NCBI RefSeq assembly: GCF_021412585.1
Contig: NZ_JAKCMI010000028.1
Location: 62,001-126,000 of the forward strand
DNA from: Halomonas alkalisoli
GTDB taxonomy: Bacteria; Pseudomonadota; Gammaproteobacteria; Pseudomonadales; Halomonadaceae
Direction: 5' to 3'
Length of the DNA: 64,000 bases
The translations under genes and the position numbers were made by a program. The notes under the pieces are model-generated. The model saw only the letters and a list, made by a program, of their open reading frames with translations, was not told the DNA's origin and searched no databases. This document shows, piece by piece, positions 24,131 through 33,872 of this stretch. The first letter of the stretch is position 1. Every line of letters starts with the position of its first letter.

Positions 24131-24532
24131 GACCGTGTTTCGATAGTAAACTCAATGTCTTATGCGACGCAAGCCATCTCGCGCTTTTGCCGGCCCTGCT
24201 CCTCTAAGTGTTTGTTTTTCCGCTCGGGTGATGTGCTGCCCGAATAGTGAAAGCGGTTGGCAAGAAAAATCTTTCGTCGAGCGAGAACTTTTGTCGCTTG
24301 CGCTGTCTGATCTAGTACAGACAACAGCGCGATGGCAGTCGCTAACACTGTTGCTCTGGCTCGCAGTTTCGATCTTGCCGCCCATGTTCGCATGTGGCGG
24401 CTTTCTTTTGCGCCTACGTTCCTCTGCCTTCGCGCCTGCTGGCCAATGGGGCGGGGGCGTCGAGACTGCGCCCGGCGATCGCCGGGCGCAGTGTCAGGAT
24501 GGATAGAGTATGAATAGGAGGGCGGCGCCGAC
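24131..24532. other. Intergenic region with a 26-bp palindrome
   Basis: About 400 bp between the tRNA and the CBS gene; no convincing gene. A perfect palindrome at 24466-24491 (half CTGCGCCCGGCGA) could form a GC-rich hairpin downstream of the CBS-domain gene and act as its terminator, although no T-run follows. The region directly upstream of the tRNA (24131-24200) must contain its promoter, not clearly recognisable. Confidence 0.5.
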
Positions 24533-24940
24533 CTATTTGTGTCGCATGCGCACAATGGCCGTGAGGACATCGCGACGAGTGACGATGCCGACCAGTCTCT
24601 CCTGCTCGACTACCGGATAAACCTTGGGCTTGTTCCCCAGCATCTCCTGGGCAAGATCGGTGATGCTCTTGTTGGGTGAAACCGACAGGACCTCGTTACG
24701 CATCAGGTCCCTGACCAGTGGCGGCTCGTCGTTGAGGTAGGCGCTCTCGAGAACCTTTCCCATGACATCCTGTTCGGATATGAAGCCGATCAAGCGGTCA
24801 CTCTTGTCGACCACGGGAACCCCCGGCAGTCGATGCAGGGCCAAGCCTTCGGCAAGGGTTGTCACGGAGGTGTTGGCGGTGACCCGATAGCAGTCGCGGG
24901 ACATGATGTCGCGAACGATGGTGGGAGCCTTTGTGGGCAT
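24533..24940 (-). CDS. CBS-domain pair protein
   Basis: 135 residues made of two CBS domains: VRDIMSRDCYRVTANTSVTTLAEGLALHRLPGVPVVDKSDRLIGFISEQDVMGKV and VRDLMRNEVLSVSPNKSITDLAQEMLGNKPKVYPVVEQERLVGIVTRRDVLTAIV. Such stand-alone pairs bind adenine nucleotides and act as energy or ionic-strength sensors; the partner is unknown. AAGGAGAT lies just upstream of the ATG. It is transcribed alone. Confidence 0.88.
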   Translation of the reverse strand: MPTKAPTIVRDIMSRDCYRVTANTSVTTLAEGLALHRLPGVPVVDKSDRLIGFISEQDVMGKVLESAYLNDEPPLVRDLMRNEVLSVSPNKSITDLAQEMLGNKPKVYPVVEQERLVGIVTRRDVLTAIVRMRHK

Positions 24941-25151
24941 GGGGCATCTCCTTGGCCGGTGGCACTTGGCAGGTCATGTAACCATCATAGCCGAGAGGAG
25001 CCCGGGTCTGGCCAGTGGGCATAAACACTTTTTCCAACGCTGCTGCGATTCTGTCCCGGAACATGGCGCCCTGCCATGACTCCAATCCTGTACGCTACCC
25101 TACGAGGTCGGCTTGCCTTGCGGATGAGCCGCCTTACCAGAGGAGACTGCG

Positions 25152-25661
25152 ATGGATGCCCGGGAATATCTGGCCAGGAAAGGCATTGGCCAGGGTCGAG
25201 AGGAAGAGCGCCCCAATACGCTGGAAGAAAAGGCCTGGGAGCGAGCTCGTGGTGCTGGCGATCATAAGCCGCATGCGGGCACCCCTTATGATTGGGAGGA
25301 CTGGGAGCGCTATCACGATGAATTGGCCGAGGGCGCCGAGAAAATCGAGCAGAAGATCGACCATGACGCTCACCGTCATGGATCGGCGTCGTCATCACGT
25401 GATGCGGTCCAGCATGTGACTCCGCCCGATGCCGGCCATTCACGCATCGGGGGCGCGCACCAATCACAGGATGCGGCTCGGGTATATTCCACGGCGCTTC
25501 GCGTTGCCTTGAAGCTATTGGCGGTTTTGATGCCGCCACTGGCAGTGGGGCTCTCCCATGGCGGCAGGCGTCGTATCGTGGTGAGTCTGCTGTTGACCCT
25601 GCTGGGCTGGGTGCCTGGCATGATCCATGCCTTCATGTGGCTCAGGCGCGTGCTTGGCTGA
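25152..25661 (+). CDS. Pmp3/YqaE-domain membrane protein with long hydrophilic N-terminus
   Basis: 169 residues. The last ~50 (LKLLAVLMPPLAVGLSHGGRRRIVVSLLLTLLGWVPGMIHAFMWL) are a complete Pmp3/YqaE two-helix domain with the PPLAV and LGWxPGxIHA motifs. The first ~110 residues are charged and probably disordered (YLARKGIGQGREEERPNTLEEKAWERARGAGDHKPHAGTPYDWEDWERYHDELAEGAEKIEQK). Free-standing Pmp3 proteins are only ~50 residues, so this is an extended version. Pmp3 proteins are linked to membrane potential and salt stress, fitting a halophile. AGGAGAC is seven bases upstream of the ATG. Confidence 0.8.
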   Translation: MDAREYLARKGIGQGREEERPNTLEEKAWERARGAGDHKPHAGTPYDWEDWERYHDELAEGAEKIEQKIDHDAHRHGSASSSRDAVQHVTPPDAGHSRIGGAHQSQDAARVYSTALRVALKLLAVLMPPLAVGLSHGGRRRIVVSLLLTLLGWVPGMIHAFMWLRRVLG

Positions 25662-25724
25662 GTCGAGGCCCCTTCACCGTTCCCTTCCTCAATCGCTCAT
25701 ACGAGCGCTGCTATGAACGCGAAA

Positions 25725-25762
25725 CCGCGCAATAATGTTCGGAAGCGAAAGGTTTTGCGCGG
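25725..25762. repeat. Inverted repeat in the glpK upstream region
   Basis: CCGCGCAA (25725-25732) and TTGCGCGG (25755-25762) are perfect inverted repeats around a 22-bp centre that contains AATGTTCGG, the reverse of the CGAACATT half-site found twice closer to glpK. It could be a regulator site or a terminator-like hairpin after the Pmp3 gene. Confidence 0.4.
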
Positions 25763-25904
25763 AACGAAATGGCTTGCCGGAACAGTTCTCCTGATATGAC
25801 AGTAAGTTAGCGAAACCTGAAGGCACTTTTTTCATTTCCTTAGACCAAGGTCTAGGGCGTGAGGCGCTCGTGAACGTTGCCCATGGGTGGGTCGTGCGCT
25901 AGTC

Positions 25905-25959
25905 TCGCTATCGAAATCGAACATTTTCGGTCAGGAATGATTGAAAGCGAACATTTCGG
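25905..25959 (+). promoter_or_regulatory. Two GlpR-type operators upstream of the glycerol operon
   Basis: CGAACATTTTCGG (25918-25930) and CGAACATTTCGG (25948-25959) are near-identical and start 30 bp apart, on the same face of the helix. With their upstream halves, each 19-bp site agrees at about 14 positions with the E. coli GlpR operator form TGTTCGATAACGAACATTT. The second ends 59 bp before the glpK ATG. Seen by eye; the regulator gene itself is not in the window. The 357-bp gap 25662-26018 holds no gene. Confidence 0.55.
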
Positions 25960-26018
25960 TTGCGCTGGGCGCAATCTCTACGCCGAATCGACCCAGAACA
26001 ATAACCAGGGCGAAGTGT

Positions 26019-27524
26019 ATGTCTTCCTATCTGCTATCCATCGATCAGGGCACCACCAGCTCCAGGGCGATTCTTTTCGACCGTGAGCTCCGCCCTGTGG
26101 CCATCTCCCAGCAGGAGCTTGCACAGTCCTTTCCCGCGGATGGCTGGGTCGAGCACGACCCGGAGTCGATCTGGGAGTCGGTGCAGTTCATCTGTCGTGA
26201 TGTCCTGAGAAAAGGGAGTGTTCGGGCCGCCGATCTGGCGGGTGTCGGAATCACCAATCAGCGCGAATCCACGCTGGTCTGGGATCGCACCACTGGCAGA
26301 CCGATCCATCCGGTCATCGTCTGGCAGGACCGGCGGACCGTGCAGCAGTGCGAAAGCCTGAACGCTGCTGGCCACGCCGAGGACGTTCAGGCACGGACCG
26401 GCTTGTTGATCGATCCCTATTTTTCCGCCACCAAACTGGCCTGGATTCTCGACGAAGTCCCCGGCGCTCGCGAGCGCGCCGAGCGCGGTGAGCTGGCCTT
26501 CGGCACCATCGATACCTTCCTGATCTGGCGGCTGACCGGTGGCAGGCAGCACCTCACCGATGCGACCAATGCATCGCGCACCTTGCTTTTCAATATCCAC
26601 ACCCAGGCGTGGGACGAAAGGCTTCTCGAACTGTTTGATATCCCCTCCGCCCTGCTACCCGAAGTCAAGGATTCCAGCGATGACTTCGGCCTGGTCGATG
26701 CATCGCTGCTTGGCTGCGAGGTGCCGATAGCGGGCGTAGCGGGTGACCAGCATGCCGCCCTGGTCGGGCAGGCATGTTTCGAGCCGGGAATGGCCAAGAG
26801 TACCTACGGTACCGGCTGCTTCATGATGCTCAATACCGGTGAGACAGCGGTCGTTTCAAATAACCGTTTATTGACTACGCTTGCCTATCGACTCAACGGC
26901 CGGCCTACCTATGCCATCGAGGGCAGCATCTTCGTGGCTGGTGCAACCGTGCAGTGGCTCAGGGATGGCTTGCAGCTTTTCAAGGATGTCGCCGAGACCG
27001 AGCGCCTCGCCCACCAGACTCGCGCGGGGCACAGCGTCTATCTGGTTCCCGCCTTCACCGGCCTGGGGGCGCCGCACTGGGATCCGCGGGCACGAGGCGC
27101 CATTTTCGGGCTGACCAGGGATACCGGCATTGCCGAGATCGTCGCCGCCGGCCTGCAATCGGTCTGCTTCCAGTCCCGTGACCTGCATGTCTGCATGGGG
27201 CAGGACATGGCGCTGGGGCAGGGGCGGCTGAGGGTCGATGGCGGCATGGTGTGCAACAGCTGGCTGATGCAGTTCCTGGCCGACATGCTCGGCCAGGAGG
27301 TGGACAGGCCGGCGGTCCTCGAGACAACGGCCCTGGGTGCGGCGTATCTGGCCGCGCTGGGGGTGGGGTGGTATCGCTCACTGGATGAGCTGGCCGCACT
27401 TTGGCAATGCGAGCGAACCTTCACGCCGAGCATGACTTCTGCCGAGCGGGAATCGCTCTACGACGGTTGGCAGAGTGCCGTGCGACGTGTGAGGAGCGAT
27501 CTCGGCGAGGCCGTGCCGGCCTGA
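26019..27524 (+). CDS. glpK: Glycerol kinase
   Basis: 501 residues of the FGGY family. Seen: [17 protein letters not shown] (phosphate-1 motif), [33 protein letters not shown], the glycerol-binding region, [36 protein letters not shown], and [22 protein letters not shown]. It phosphorylates glycerol to sn-glycerol 3-phosphate. The ATG at 26019, with AGGG upstream, gives the family N-terminus; an upstream ATG is in the operator region. It is the first gene of the glycerol cluster, 97 bp ahead of the ABC importer genes. Confidence 0.96.
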   Translation: MSSYLLSIDQGTTSSRAILFDRELRPVAISQQELAQSFPADGWVEHDPESIWESVQFICRDVLRKGSVRAADLAGVGITNQRESTLVWDRTTGRPIHPVIVWQDRRTVQQCESLNAAGHAEDVQARTGLLIDPYFSATKLAWILDEVPGARERAERGELAFGTIDTFLIWRLTGGRQHLTDATNASRTLLFNIHTQAWDERLLELFDIPSALLPEVKDSSDDFGLVDASLLGCEVPIAGVAGDQHAALVGQACFEPGMAKSTYGTGCFMMLNTGETAVVSNNRLLTTLAYRLNGRPTYAIEGSIFVAGATVQWLRDGLQLFKDVAETERLAHQTRAGHSVYLVPAFTGLGAPHWDPRARGAIFGLTRDTGIAEIVAAGLQSVCFQSRDLHVCMGQDMALGQGRLRVDGGMVCNSWLMQFLADMLGQEVDRPAVLETTALGAAYLAALGVGWYRSLDELAALWQCERTFTPSMTSAERESLYDGWQSAVRRVRSDLGEAVPA

Positions 27525-27621
27525 GCTGTGTGCCTGCCCCGGCAGGCCAGATCCTTGGCGGTCATCGCGCAGCATGCGGTGACTAACAATCCGACATAAC
27601 AACGATGACAGCGAGTTCAGC

Positions 27622-28710
27622 ATGTCACTGATCCTGGAAAACGTCGATCACGTGGTCAACGGGGCCACGCATATCGAAGGCGTCAATCTGGAGTTGGCGC
27701 CGGGTTCGTTCAATGTCCTGCTGGGAAGAACCCTGGCCGGCAAGACGACACTGATGCGAATCATGGCCGGGCTGGATACGCCGACCCGAGGAAGAATATT
27801 GATGAACGGGGAGGACGTTACCCGAACCTCGGTACGTCGGCGCAATGTGTCGATGGTCTACCAGCAGTTCATCAACTATCCGAGCCTTACCGTCTTCGAC
27901 AACATTGCGTCGCCATTGAGGCTGGCCCGCGTTCCCAAGGCAGAGATCAACAGGCGGGTTCATGAAACCGCGGAGATGCTGCATATCGAGCATCTCCTGG
28001 ACCGGTTCCCTCAGGAGCTGTCGGGTGGCCAGCAGCAGCGTACCGCCATGGGCCGGGCCCTGGTCAAGGATGCCGACCTGATCCTGTTCGACGAGCCGCT
28101 GGTCAACCTGGACTACAAGTTGCGCGAGGAGTTTCGCGAAGAGCTTCGGGAGCTCTTCAAGACACGTAACTGCATTGCCGTCTATGCCACGACCGAACCC
28201 AACGAGGCGCTGGCACTGGGCGGCTATACTGCGGTACTGCATGAGGGAAGGTTGTTGCAGTATGGCCGTACCGACGATGTCTATCATCGACCGAAGGACA
28301 TCCTTTCCGCCGAGATGTTCTCCGAGCCGCCCATCAATATTGTACCGGCGATGGTGTCGGGTTCAGAGGTGACATTCGACCGAAATATCCATTTTCCATT
28401 GAATCAGGATCTGGGCGCGCTGGCCCCGGGTCAGTATCACTTCGGCGTCAGGGCATCGCATATCGGTTTGCAACCACAGGCCGATGATGACCTTGAGCTC
28501 GAGGTAACGGTTGATATTGCGGAAATTAGTGGTTCTGAAACCTACCTGCATGTGAGAAACGATTTGTTCAATTTGGTTCTCCATCTCACGGGGATTTATG
28601 ACTTCGATGTAGACCAGACGATCAAGGTCTATTTTCCGACACACAAGATATATGCCTTCGACAGGAGTGGTGGCGTCGTACACATTCCTGCACGGCCAGG
28701 GGTGCAGTGA
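27622..28710 (+). CDS. glpS: GlpS, ATPase subunit of glycerol ABC importer
   Basis: 362 residues. ABC ATPase of the sugar/polyol type: Walker [18 protein letters not shown]-loop [18 protein letters not shown], signature [15 protein letters not shown], Walker [20 protein letters not shown], followed by a TOBE-like C-terminal domain. The H-loop position reads [10 protein letters not shown], so the switch histidine is replaced by threonine/glutamate-like residues. Gene order (glpS-T-P-Q-U-V) matches the glycerol importer described in Rhizobium leguminosarum, which gives the function here. One base separates its stop from the glpT ATG. Confidence 0.9.
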   Translation: MSLILENVDHVVNGATHIEGVNLELAPGSFNVLLGRTLAGKTTLMRIMAGLDTPTRGRILMNGEDVTRTSVRRRNVSMVYQQFINYPSLTVFDNIASPLRLARVPKAEINRRVHETAEMLHIEHLLDRFPQELSGGQQQRTAMGRALVKDADLILFDEPLVNLDYKLREEFREELRELFKTRNCIAVYATTEPNEALALGGYTAVLHEGRLLQYGRTDDVYHRPKDILSAEMFSEPPINIVPAMVSGSEVTFDRNIHFPLNQDLGALAPGQYHFGVRASHIGLQPQADDDLELEVTVDIAEISGSETYLHVRNDLFNLVLHLTGIYDFDVDQTIKVYFPTHKIYAFDRSGGVVHIPARPGVQ

Positions 28711-28711
28711 G

Positions 28712-29812
28712 ATGGCTCAGATTACTTTGAAGGCGCTGGCTCACAGCTATTCGACCAGTCCAGACGGGCCGCAAGACTATGCCATACGTGAAATGGATCA
28801 CGTTTGGCATCAGGGAGGTGCCTATGCGCTTCTTGGACCTTCGGGCTGTGGAAAATCCACCCTGCTCAATATCATCTCCGGCCTGCTGACACCCTCTGAT
28901 GGGCAGGTGCTGTTCGATGACCAGGTCATGAACGAATTACCTCCTGAGGAGCGTAATATCGCTCAGGTTTTCCAGTTTCCGGTGGTTTACGACACCATGA
29001 CGGTTTTCGATAACCTGGCGTTCCCTCTGCGAAACATCGGCACGTCGGCAGACAAGGTCAAGCAGCGGGTTGCAGAAGTGGCAGATATTCTCGATCTCAC
29101 CTCGCTGCTCAAGCGCAAGGCAAAGAACCTGACTGCGGATGAAAAGCAGAAAGTATCGATGGGGCGCGGGTTGGTACGTGACGATGTCTCCGCCATCCTC
29201 TTCGATGAGCCGCTGACGGTCATCGATCCTCAACTCAAGTGGAAACTGCGTCGCAAACTCAAGGAGATCCACGAGAAATTCAATATCACCATGATCTATG
29301 TGACGCACGACCAGCTCGAAGCCTCCACCTTCGCCGACAAGATAGCGGTGATGTATGACGGACAGGTCGTGCAGTTCGGTACTCCGCGGGAGCTATTCGA
29401 AGTGCCGGCACACACTTTCGTGGGTTATTTCATCGGCAGCCCGGGGATGAATTTTCTCGATGTCGAGCTGACGAAGTCGGGGGCGCTGGTCAATGGTGTC
29501 TCGTTTCCATTGAGCCAACGTTTCCAGGCTGCCATGCGGCGTGCAGGCTCTCGTAATCTGAAAATCGGTATACGCCCTGAGTTCGTAGAGGTGTTGCCGG
29601 AATCATCCGACGATACCTGTGTGGTGGAAGTCAAGAACACCCAGGACTTTGGCACCTACCGCATCCTCTCCTTCCATTTCGCTGGCCAGAATCTGAAGGC
29701 GCGTATCGATGAGGGTCAGGTCGTGTCAGGGGATCGGGTTCATGTGCGCTTTCCGGATGCACATTTGAACCTGTACGTCGATGAGTATCGCGTGGAGGTG
29801 GGTGATGAATAA
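28712..29812 (+). CDS. GlpT, second ATPase subunit of glycerol ABC importer
   Basis: 366 residues. Walker A LGPSGCGKSTLLNIISG, Q-loop QVFQFPVVYDTMTVFDNL, Walker B SAILFDEPLTVIDPQLKWKLRR, H-loop MIYVTHDQLEA with its histidine intact. The signature motif is degenerate (NLTADEKQKVSMGRGL instead of LSGGQ), so GlpS and GlpT each lack one element and would form an asymmetric ATPase pair. The ATG at 28712 is used, since the longer frame overlaps glpS. It overlaps glpP by eight bases. Not to be confused with the unrelated MFS glycerol-3-phosphate transporter of the same name. Confidence 0.9.
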   Translation: MAQITLKALAHSYSTSPDGPQDYAIREMDHVWHQGGAYALLGPSGCGKSTLLNIISGLLTPSDGQVLFDDQVMNELPPEERNIAQVFQFPVVYDTMTVFDNLAFPLRNIGTSADKVKQRVAEVADILDLTSLLKRKAKNLTADEKQKVSMGRGLVRDDVSAILFDEPLTVIDPQLKWKLRRKLKEIHEKFNITMIYVTHDQLEASTFADKIAVMYDGQVVQFGTPRELFEVPAHTFVGYFIGSPGMNFLDVELTKSGALVNGVSFPLSQRFQAAMRRAGSRNLKIGIRPEFVEVLPESSDDTCVVEVKNTQDFGTYRILSFHFAGQNLKARIDEGQVVSGDRVHVRFPDAHLNLYVDEYRVEVGDE

Positions 29813-30689
29813 GGTATACAATAACAAGGCATGGTTTCTCATCCTGCCCATGCTTCTGCTGGTGGCTTTTTCCGCCATCATACCCCTGATGACCGTAGTC
29901 AATTATTCGGTCCAGGACGTTTTCGATGCCAATACGCGTTTCTTCACGGGAACCGAGTGGTTCGAGACGATGCTGAACAATCCGACGCTGCAGGCCGCTC
30001 TGCTGCGTCAGTTTGCCTTCTCCTTCACCATCCTGGCCATTCAGGTGCCGCTCGGCATCGGCATCGCCCTGTTGATGCCAAAGCGGGGCTGGCAGGCATC
30101 TGCCGTGTTGATCCTCATAACCCTGCCGCTGCTGATTCCCTGGAACGTGGTGGGCAGCATCTGGCAGCTCTTCACCCGCGGCGACATCGGCCTGATGGGC
30201 GTGGGCATTCGCCAACTGGGCTACGCCTACAATATCACCCGCAATCCCGCCGATGCCTGGGCCACCATCATCCTTATGGACGTGTGGCACTGGACGCCGC
30301 TGATCGCTCTGCTCTGCTACAGCGGCCTGCGTTCGATTCCCGATGCCTACTACCAGGCAGCGCGCATCGACAGGGCATCGAAGTGGGCGGTGTTCCGCTA
30401 CATCCAGCTCCCCAAGCTGACTAACGTTCTGGTCATCGGCATCCTGCTGCGCTTCATGCACTCCTTCATGATCTATGCCGAGCCGTTCGTGCTCACCGGC
30501 GGCGGGCCGGGCAGCTCCACCACCTTCCTCAGCCAGTCGTTGACCACCATGGCCATCGGTCAGCAGGACCTGGGCCCGTCGGCGGCGTTCTCCCTGATCT
30601 ATTTCCTGATCATCCTGCTGGTCTGCTGGGTCTTCTATACCGCCATCATGAATATGCAGAAAGACAATGCCAATCAGGGAGGAGCCTGA
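29805..30689 (+). CDS. GlpP, permease subunit of glycerol ABC importer
   Basis: 294 residues, about six membrane segments, MalF/UgpA-type. The cytoplasmic EAA loop is YYQAARIDRASKWAVFRYIQLPKLTNVLVIG, the contact site for the ATPase. The ATG at 29805 follows GGAGG and overlaps the end of the second ATPase gene. Forms the membrane channel together with the next gene product. Confidence 0.9.
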   Translation: MNKVYNNKAWFLILPMLLLVAFSAIIPLMTVVNYSVQDVFDANTRFFTGTEWFETMLNNPTLQAALLRQFAFSFTILAIQVPLGIGIALLMPKRGWQASAVLILITLPLLIPWNVVGSIWQLFTRGDIGLMGVGIRQLGYAYNITRNPADAWATIILMDVWHWTPLIALLCYSGLRSIPDAYYQAARIDRASKWAVFRYIQLPKLTNVLVIGILLRFMHSFMIYAEPFVLTGGGPGSSTTFLSQSLTTMAIGQQDLGPSAAFSLIYFLIILLVCWVFYTAIMNMQKDNANQGGA

Positions 30690-30690
30690 C

Positions 30691-31584
30691 ATGACCCGCT
30701 CCGTACCGACCACGCCTGAAACCGTTCGCCAACAGGCCGCCGAGAGCGCTGCCAAGCGTCGCAAGCGGGCACGCTCCGCCCCCATTCGTTGGCGGCGCCG
30801 CACGTTGCTCGGGCTCTACCTCGTCTTCGTGATGCTGCCGATCTACTGGCTGCTCAACCTGTCGTTCCAGACCAACAGCGAGATACTCGGCAGCTTCTCG
30901 TTCTGGCCTCAAAACTTCACACTGGGCAACTACGTGGGCATCTTCACCGATGCCAACTGGTACATGGGCTACGTCAACTCGCTGGCCTACGTACTGATGA
31001 ACATGCTGATCAGCATTTCGGTGGCGCTGCCTGCCGCATATGCCTTCAGCCGCTTCCGGTTCATCGGCGACAAGCACCTGTTCTTCTGGTTGCTGACCAA
31101 CCTGATGGCACCACCGGCGGTCTTCCTGCTGCCTTACTTCCAGCTCTACTACTCGGTGGGCCTTTTCGATACCCATATCGCCGTCGCACTGGCTCACTGC
31201 CTGTTCAACATCCCGCTGGCGATATGGATTCTCGAAGGTTTCATGAGTAGCGTGCCCAAGGAGGTCGACGAGACGGCCTATATCGATGGCTACAGTTTTC
31301 CACGCTTCTTCGTCACGATATTCATCCCGATGATTCGCTCGGGAATCGGCGTGACACTGTTCTTTCTGTTCATGTTTTCGTGGGTCGAGCTGTTGCTCTC
31401 CCGCACGCTGACCGCAACCAATGCTCAGCCGATTGCCTCGATAATGACGCGTACCTCGACGGCGTCGGGTATCGACTGGGGAACCCTGGCAGCGGCCGGT
31501 GTGCTGACCATCCTCCCGGGCATCGTGGTGGTCTACTTCGTGCGTAATCACATTGCCAAGGGCTTTGCCCTGGGCCGGACCTGA
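30691..31584 (+). CDS. GlpQ, permease subunit of glycerol ABC importer
   Basis: 297 residues, MalG-type. A basic N-terminus (AAKRRKRARSAPIRWRRRT) precedes about six membrane helices; the EAA loop reads VDETAYIDGYSFPRFFVTIFIPMIRSG. AGGGAGGAG precedes the ATG at 30691, one base after the glpP stop. In this operon type the name refers to a permease, not the glycerophosphodiester phosphodiesterase also called GlpQ. Confidence 0.9.
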   Translation: MTRSVPTTPETVRQQAAESAAKRRKRARSAPIRWRRRTLLGLYLVFVMLPIYWLLNLSFQTNSEILGSFSFWPQNFTLGNYVGIFTDANWYMGYVNSLAYVLMNMLISISVALPAAYAFSRFRFIGDKHLFFWLLTNLMAPPAVFLLPYFQLYYSVGLFDTHIAVALAHCLFNIPLAIWILEGFMSSVPKEVDETAYIDGYSFPRFFVTIFIPMIRSGIGVTLFFLFMFSWVELLLSRTLTATNAQPIASIMTRTSTASGIDWGTLAAAGVLTILPGIVVVYFVRNHIAKGFALGRT

Positions 31585-31600
31585 ACGGGAGGAAACCACG

Positions 31601-31873
31601 ATGGAATGGATGGTCTGGACGTTACCCACGGCAATCTTCTTCTCTGTCATCGCCGCGATACTGCTTGGCATGACGGCCTGGGAGCTGGCGTCGCCCACGG
31701 TGGAGCGGCGTGGCTTCCTGCCGATCGCCACCACCCGTGGCGACCGGCTCTTCATAGGCCTGCTTTCCGCTGCCTATATTCATCTGGCAGTCGTCGGCTT
31801 CACCGATATCACGATTTGGTTTGCCCTGGGGGCTTCCGTCTTATGGTTGCTGGTGCTGATGCGCTGGGGCTGA
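31601..31873 (+). CDS. GlpU, small DUF2160 membrane protein of the glycerol importer operon
   Basis: 90 residues, three hydrophobic segments (TAIFFSVIAAILLGMTAWELA, FIGLLSAAYIHLAVVGF, TIWFALGASVLWLLVLMRWG) with the conserved ERRGFLPIATTRGDRLFIGLL loop of DUF2160. It always travels with this importer type, and its role is not established; perhaps assembly or stability of the transporter. GGGAGG precedes the ATG. Confidence 0.88.
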   Translation: MEWMVWTLPTAIFFSVIAAILLGMTAWELASPTVERRGFLPIATTRGDRLFIGLLSAAYIHLAVVGFTDITIWFALGASVLWLLVLMRWG

Positions 31874-31936
31874 ACCAAGGCAGTACGGACGATAAACGTG
31901 TCACGGATGACTAACAATACGCACAACGAGGTCAAC

Positions 31937-33676
<1,740 letters not shown>

Positions 33677-33720
33677 GGGGTCCTGTCGGGCGGTGGTGCC
33701 TGACCGAGACCACTTTCACC

Positions 33721-33752
33721 GGCGCGGCAAGCCCGTACCGACTTGCCGCGCC
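33721..33752. other. Perfect 11-bp inverted repeat after glpV
   Basis: GGCGCGGCAAG / CTTGCCGCGCC with a 10-nt loop, 45 bp after the glpV stop and 56 bp before the T-run terminator. No T-tract of its own; may protect the mRNA 3' end or pause RNA polymerase. Confidence 0.5.
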
Positions 33753-33807
33753 CGAGCCCGACACCCGCTGTTCGTGTTTCCGGTAGCCTGACCGGGTCAA
33801 CTTTTCC

Positions 33808-33839
33808 CCCGTTCGGCGCTTGCCGAGCGGGTTTTTTTT
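33808..33839 (+). terminator. Rho-independent terminator between glpV and glpD
   Basis: Ten-base stem CCCGTTCGGC / GCCGAGCGGG (one G-T pair), loop GCTT, followed by eight T. It ends the importer operon; only 33 bp remain before the glpD ATG, so glpD either needs read-through or a promoter overlapping this region. Confidence 0.9.
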
Positions 33840-33872
33840 CGAAAAGGTCCGAATTTCCAGATAGGTCCACAC

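Noticed and set aside
24160-24570. Frames on both strands between the tRNA and the CBS gene
   Set aside because: No ribosome sites, unusual composition and overlap of the palindrome; treated as intergenic.
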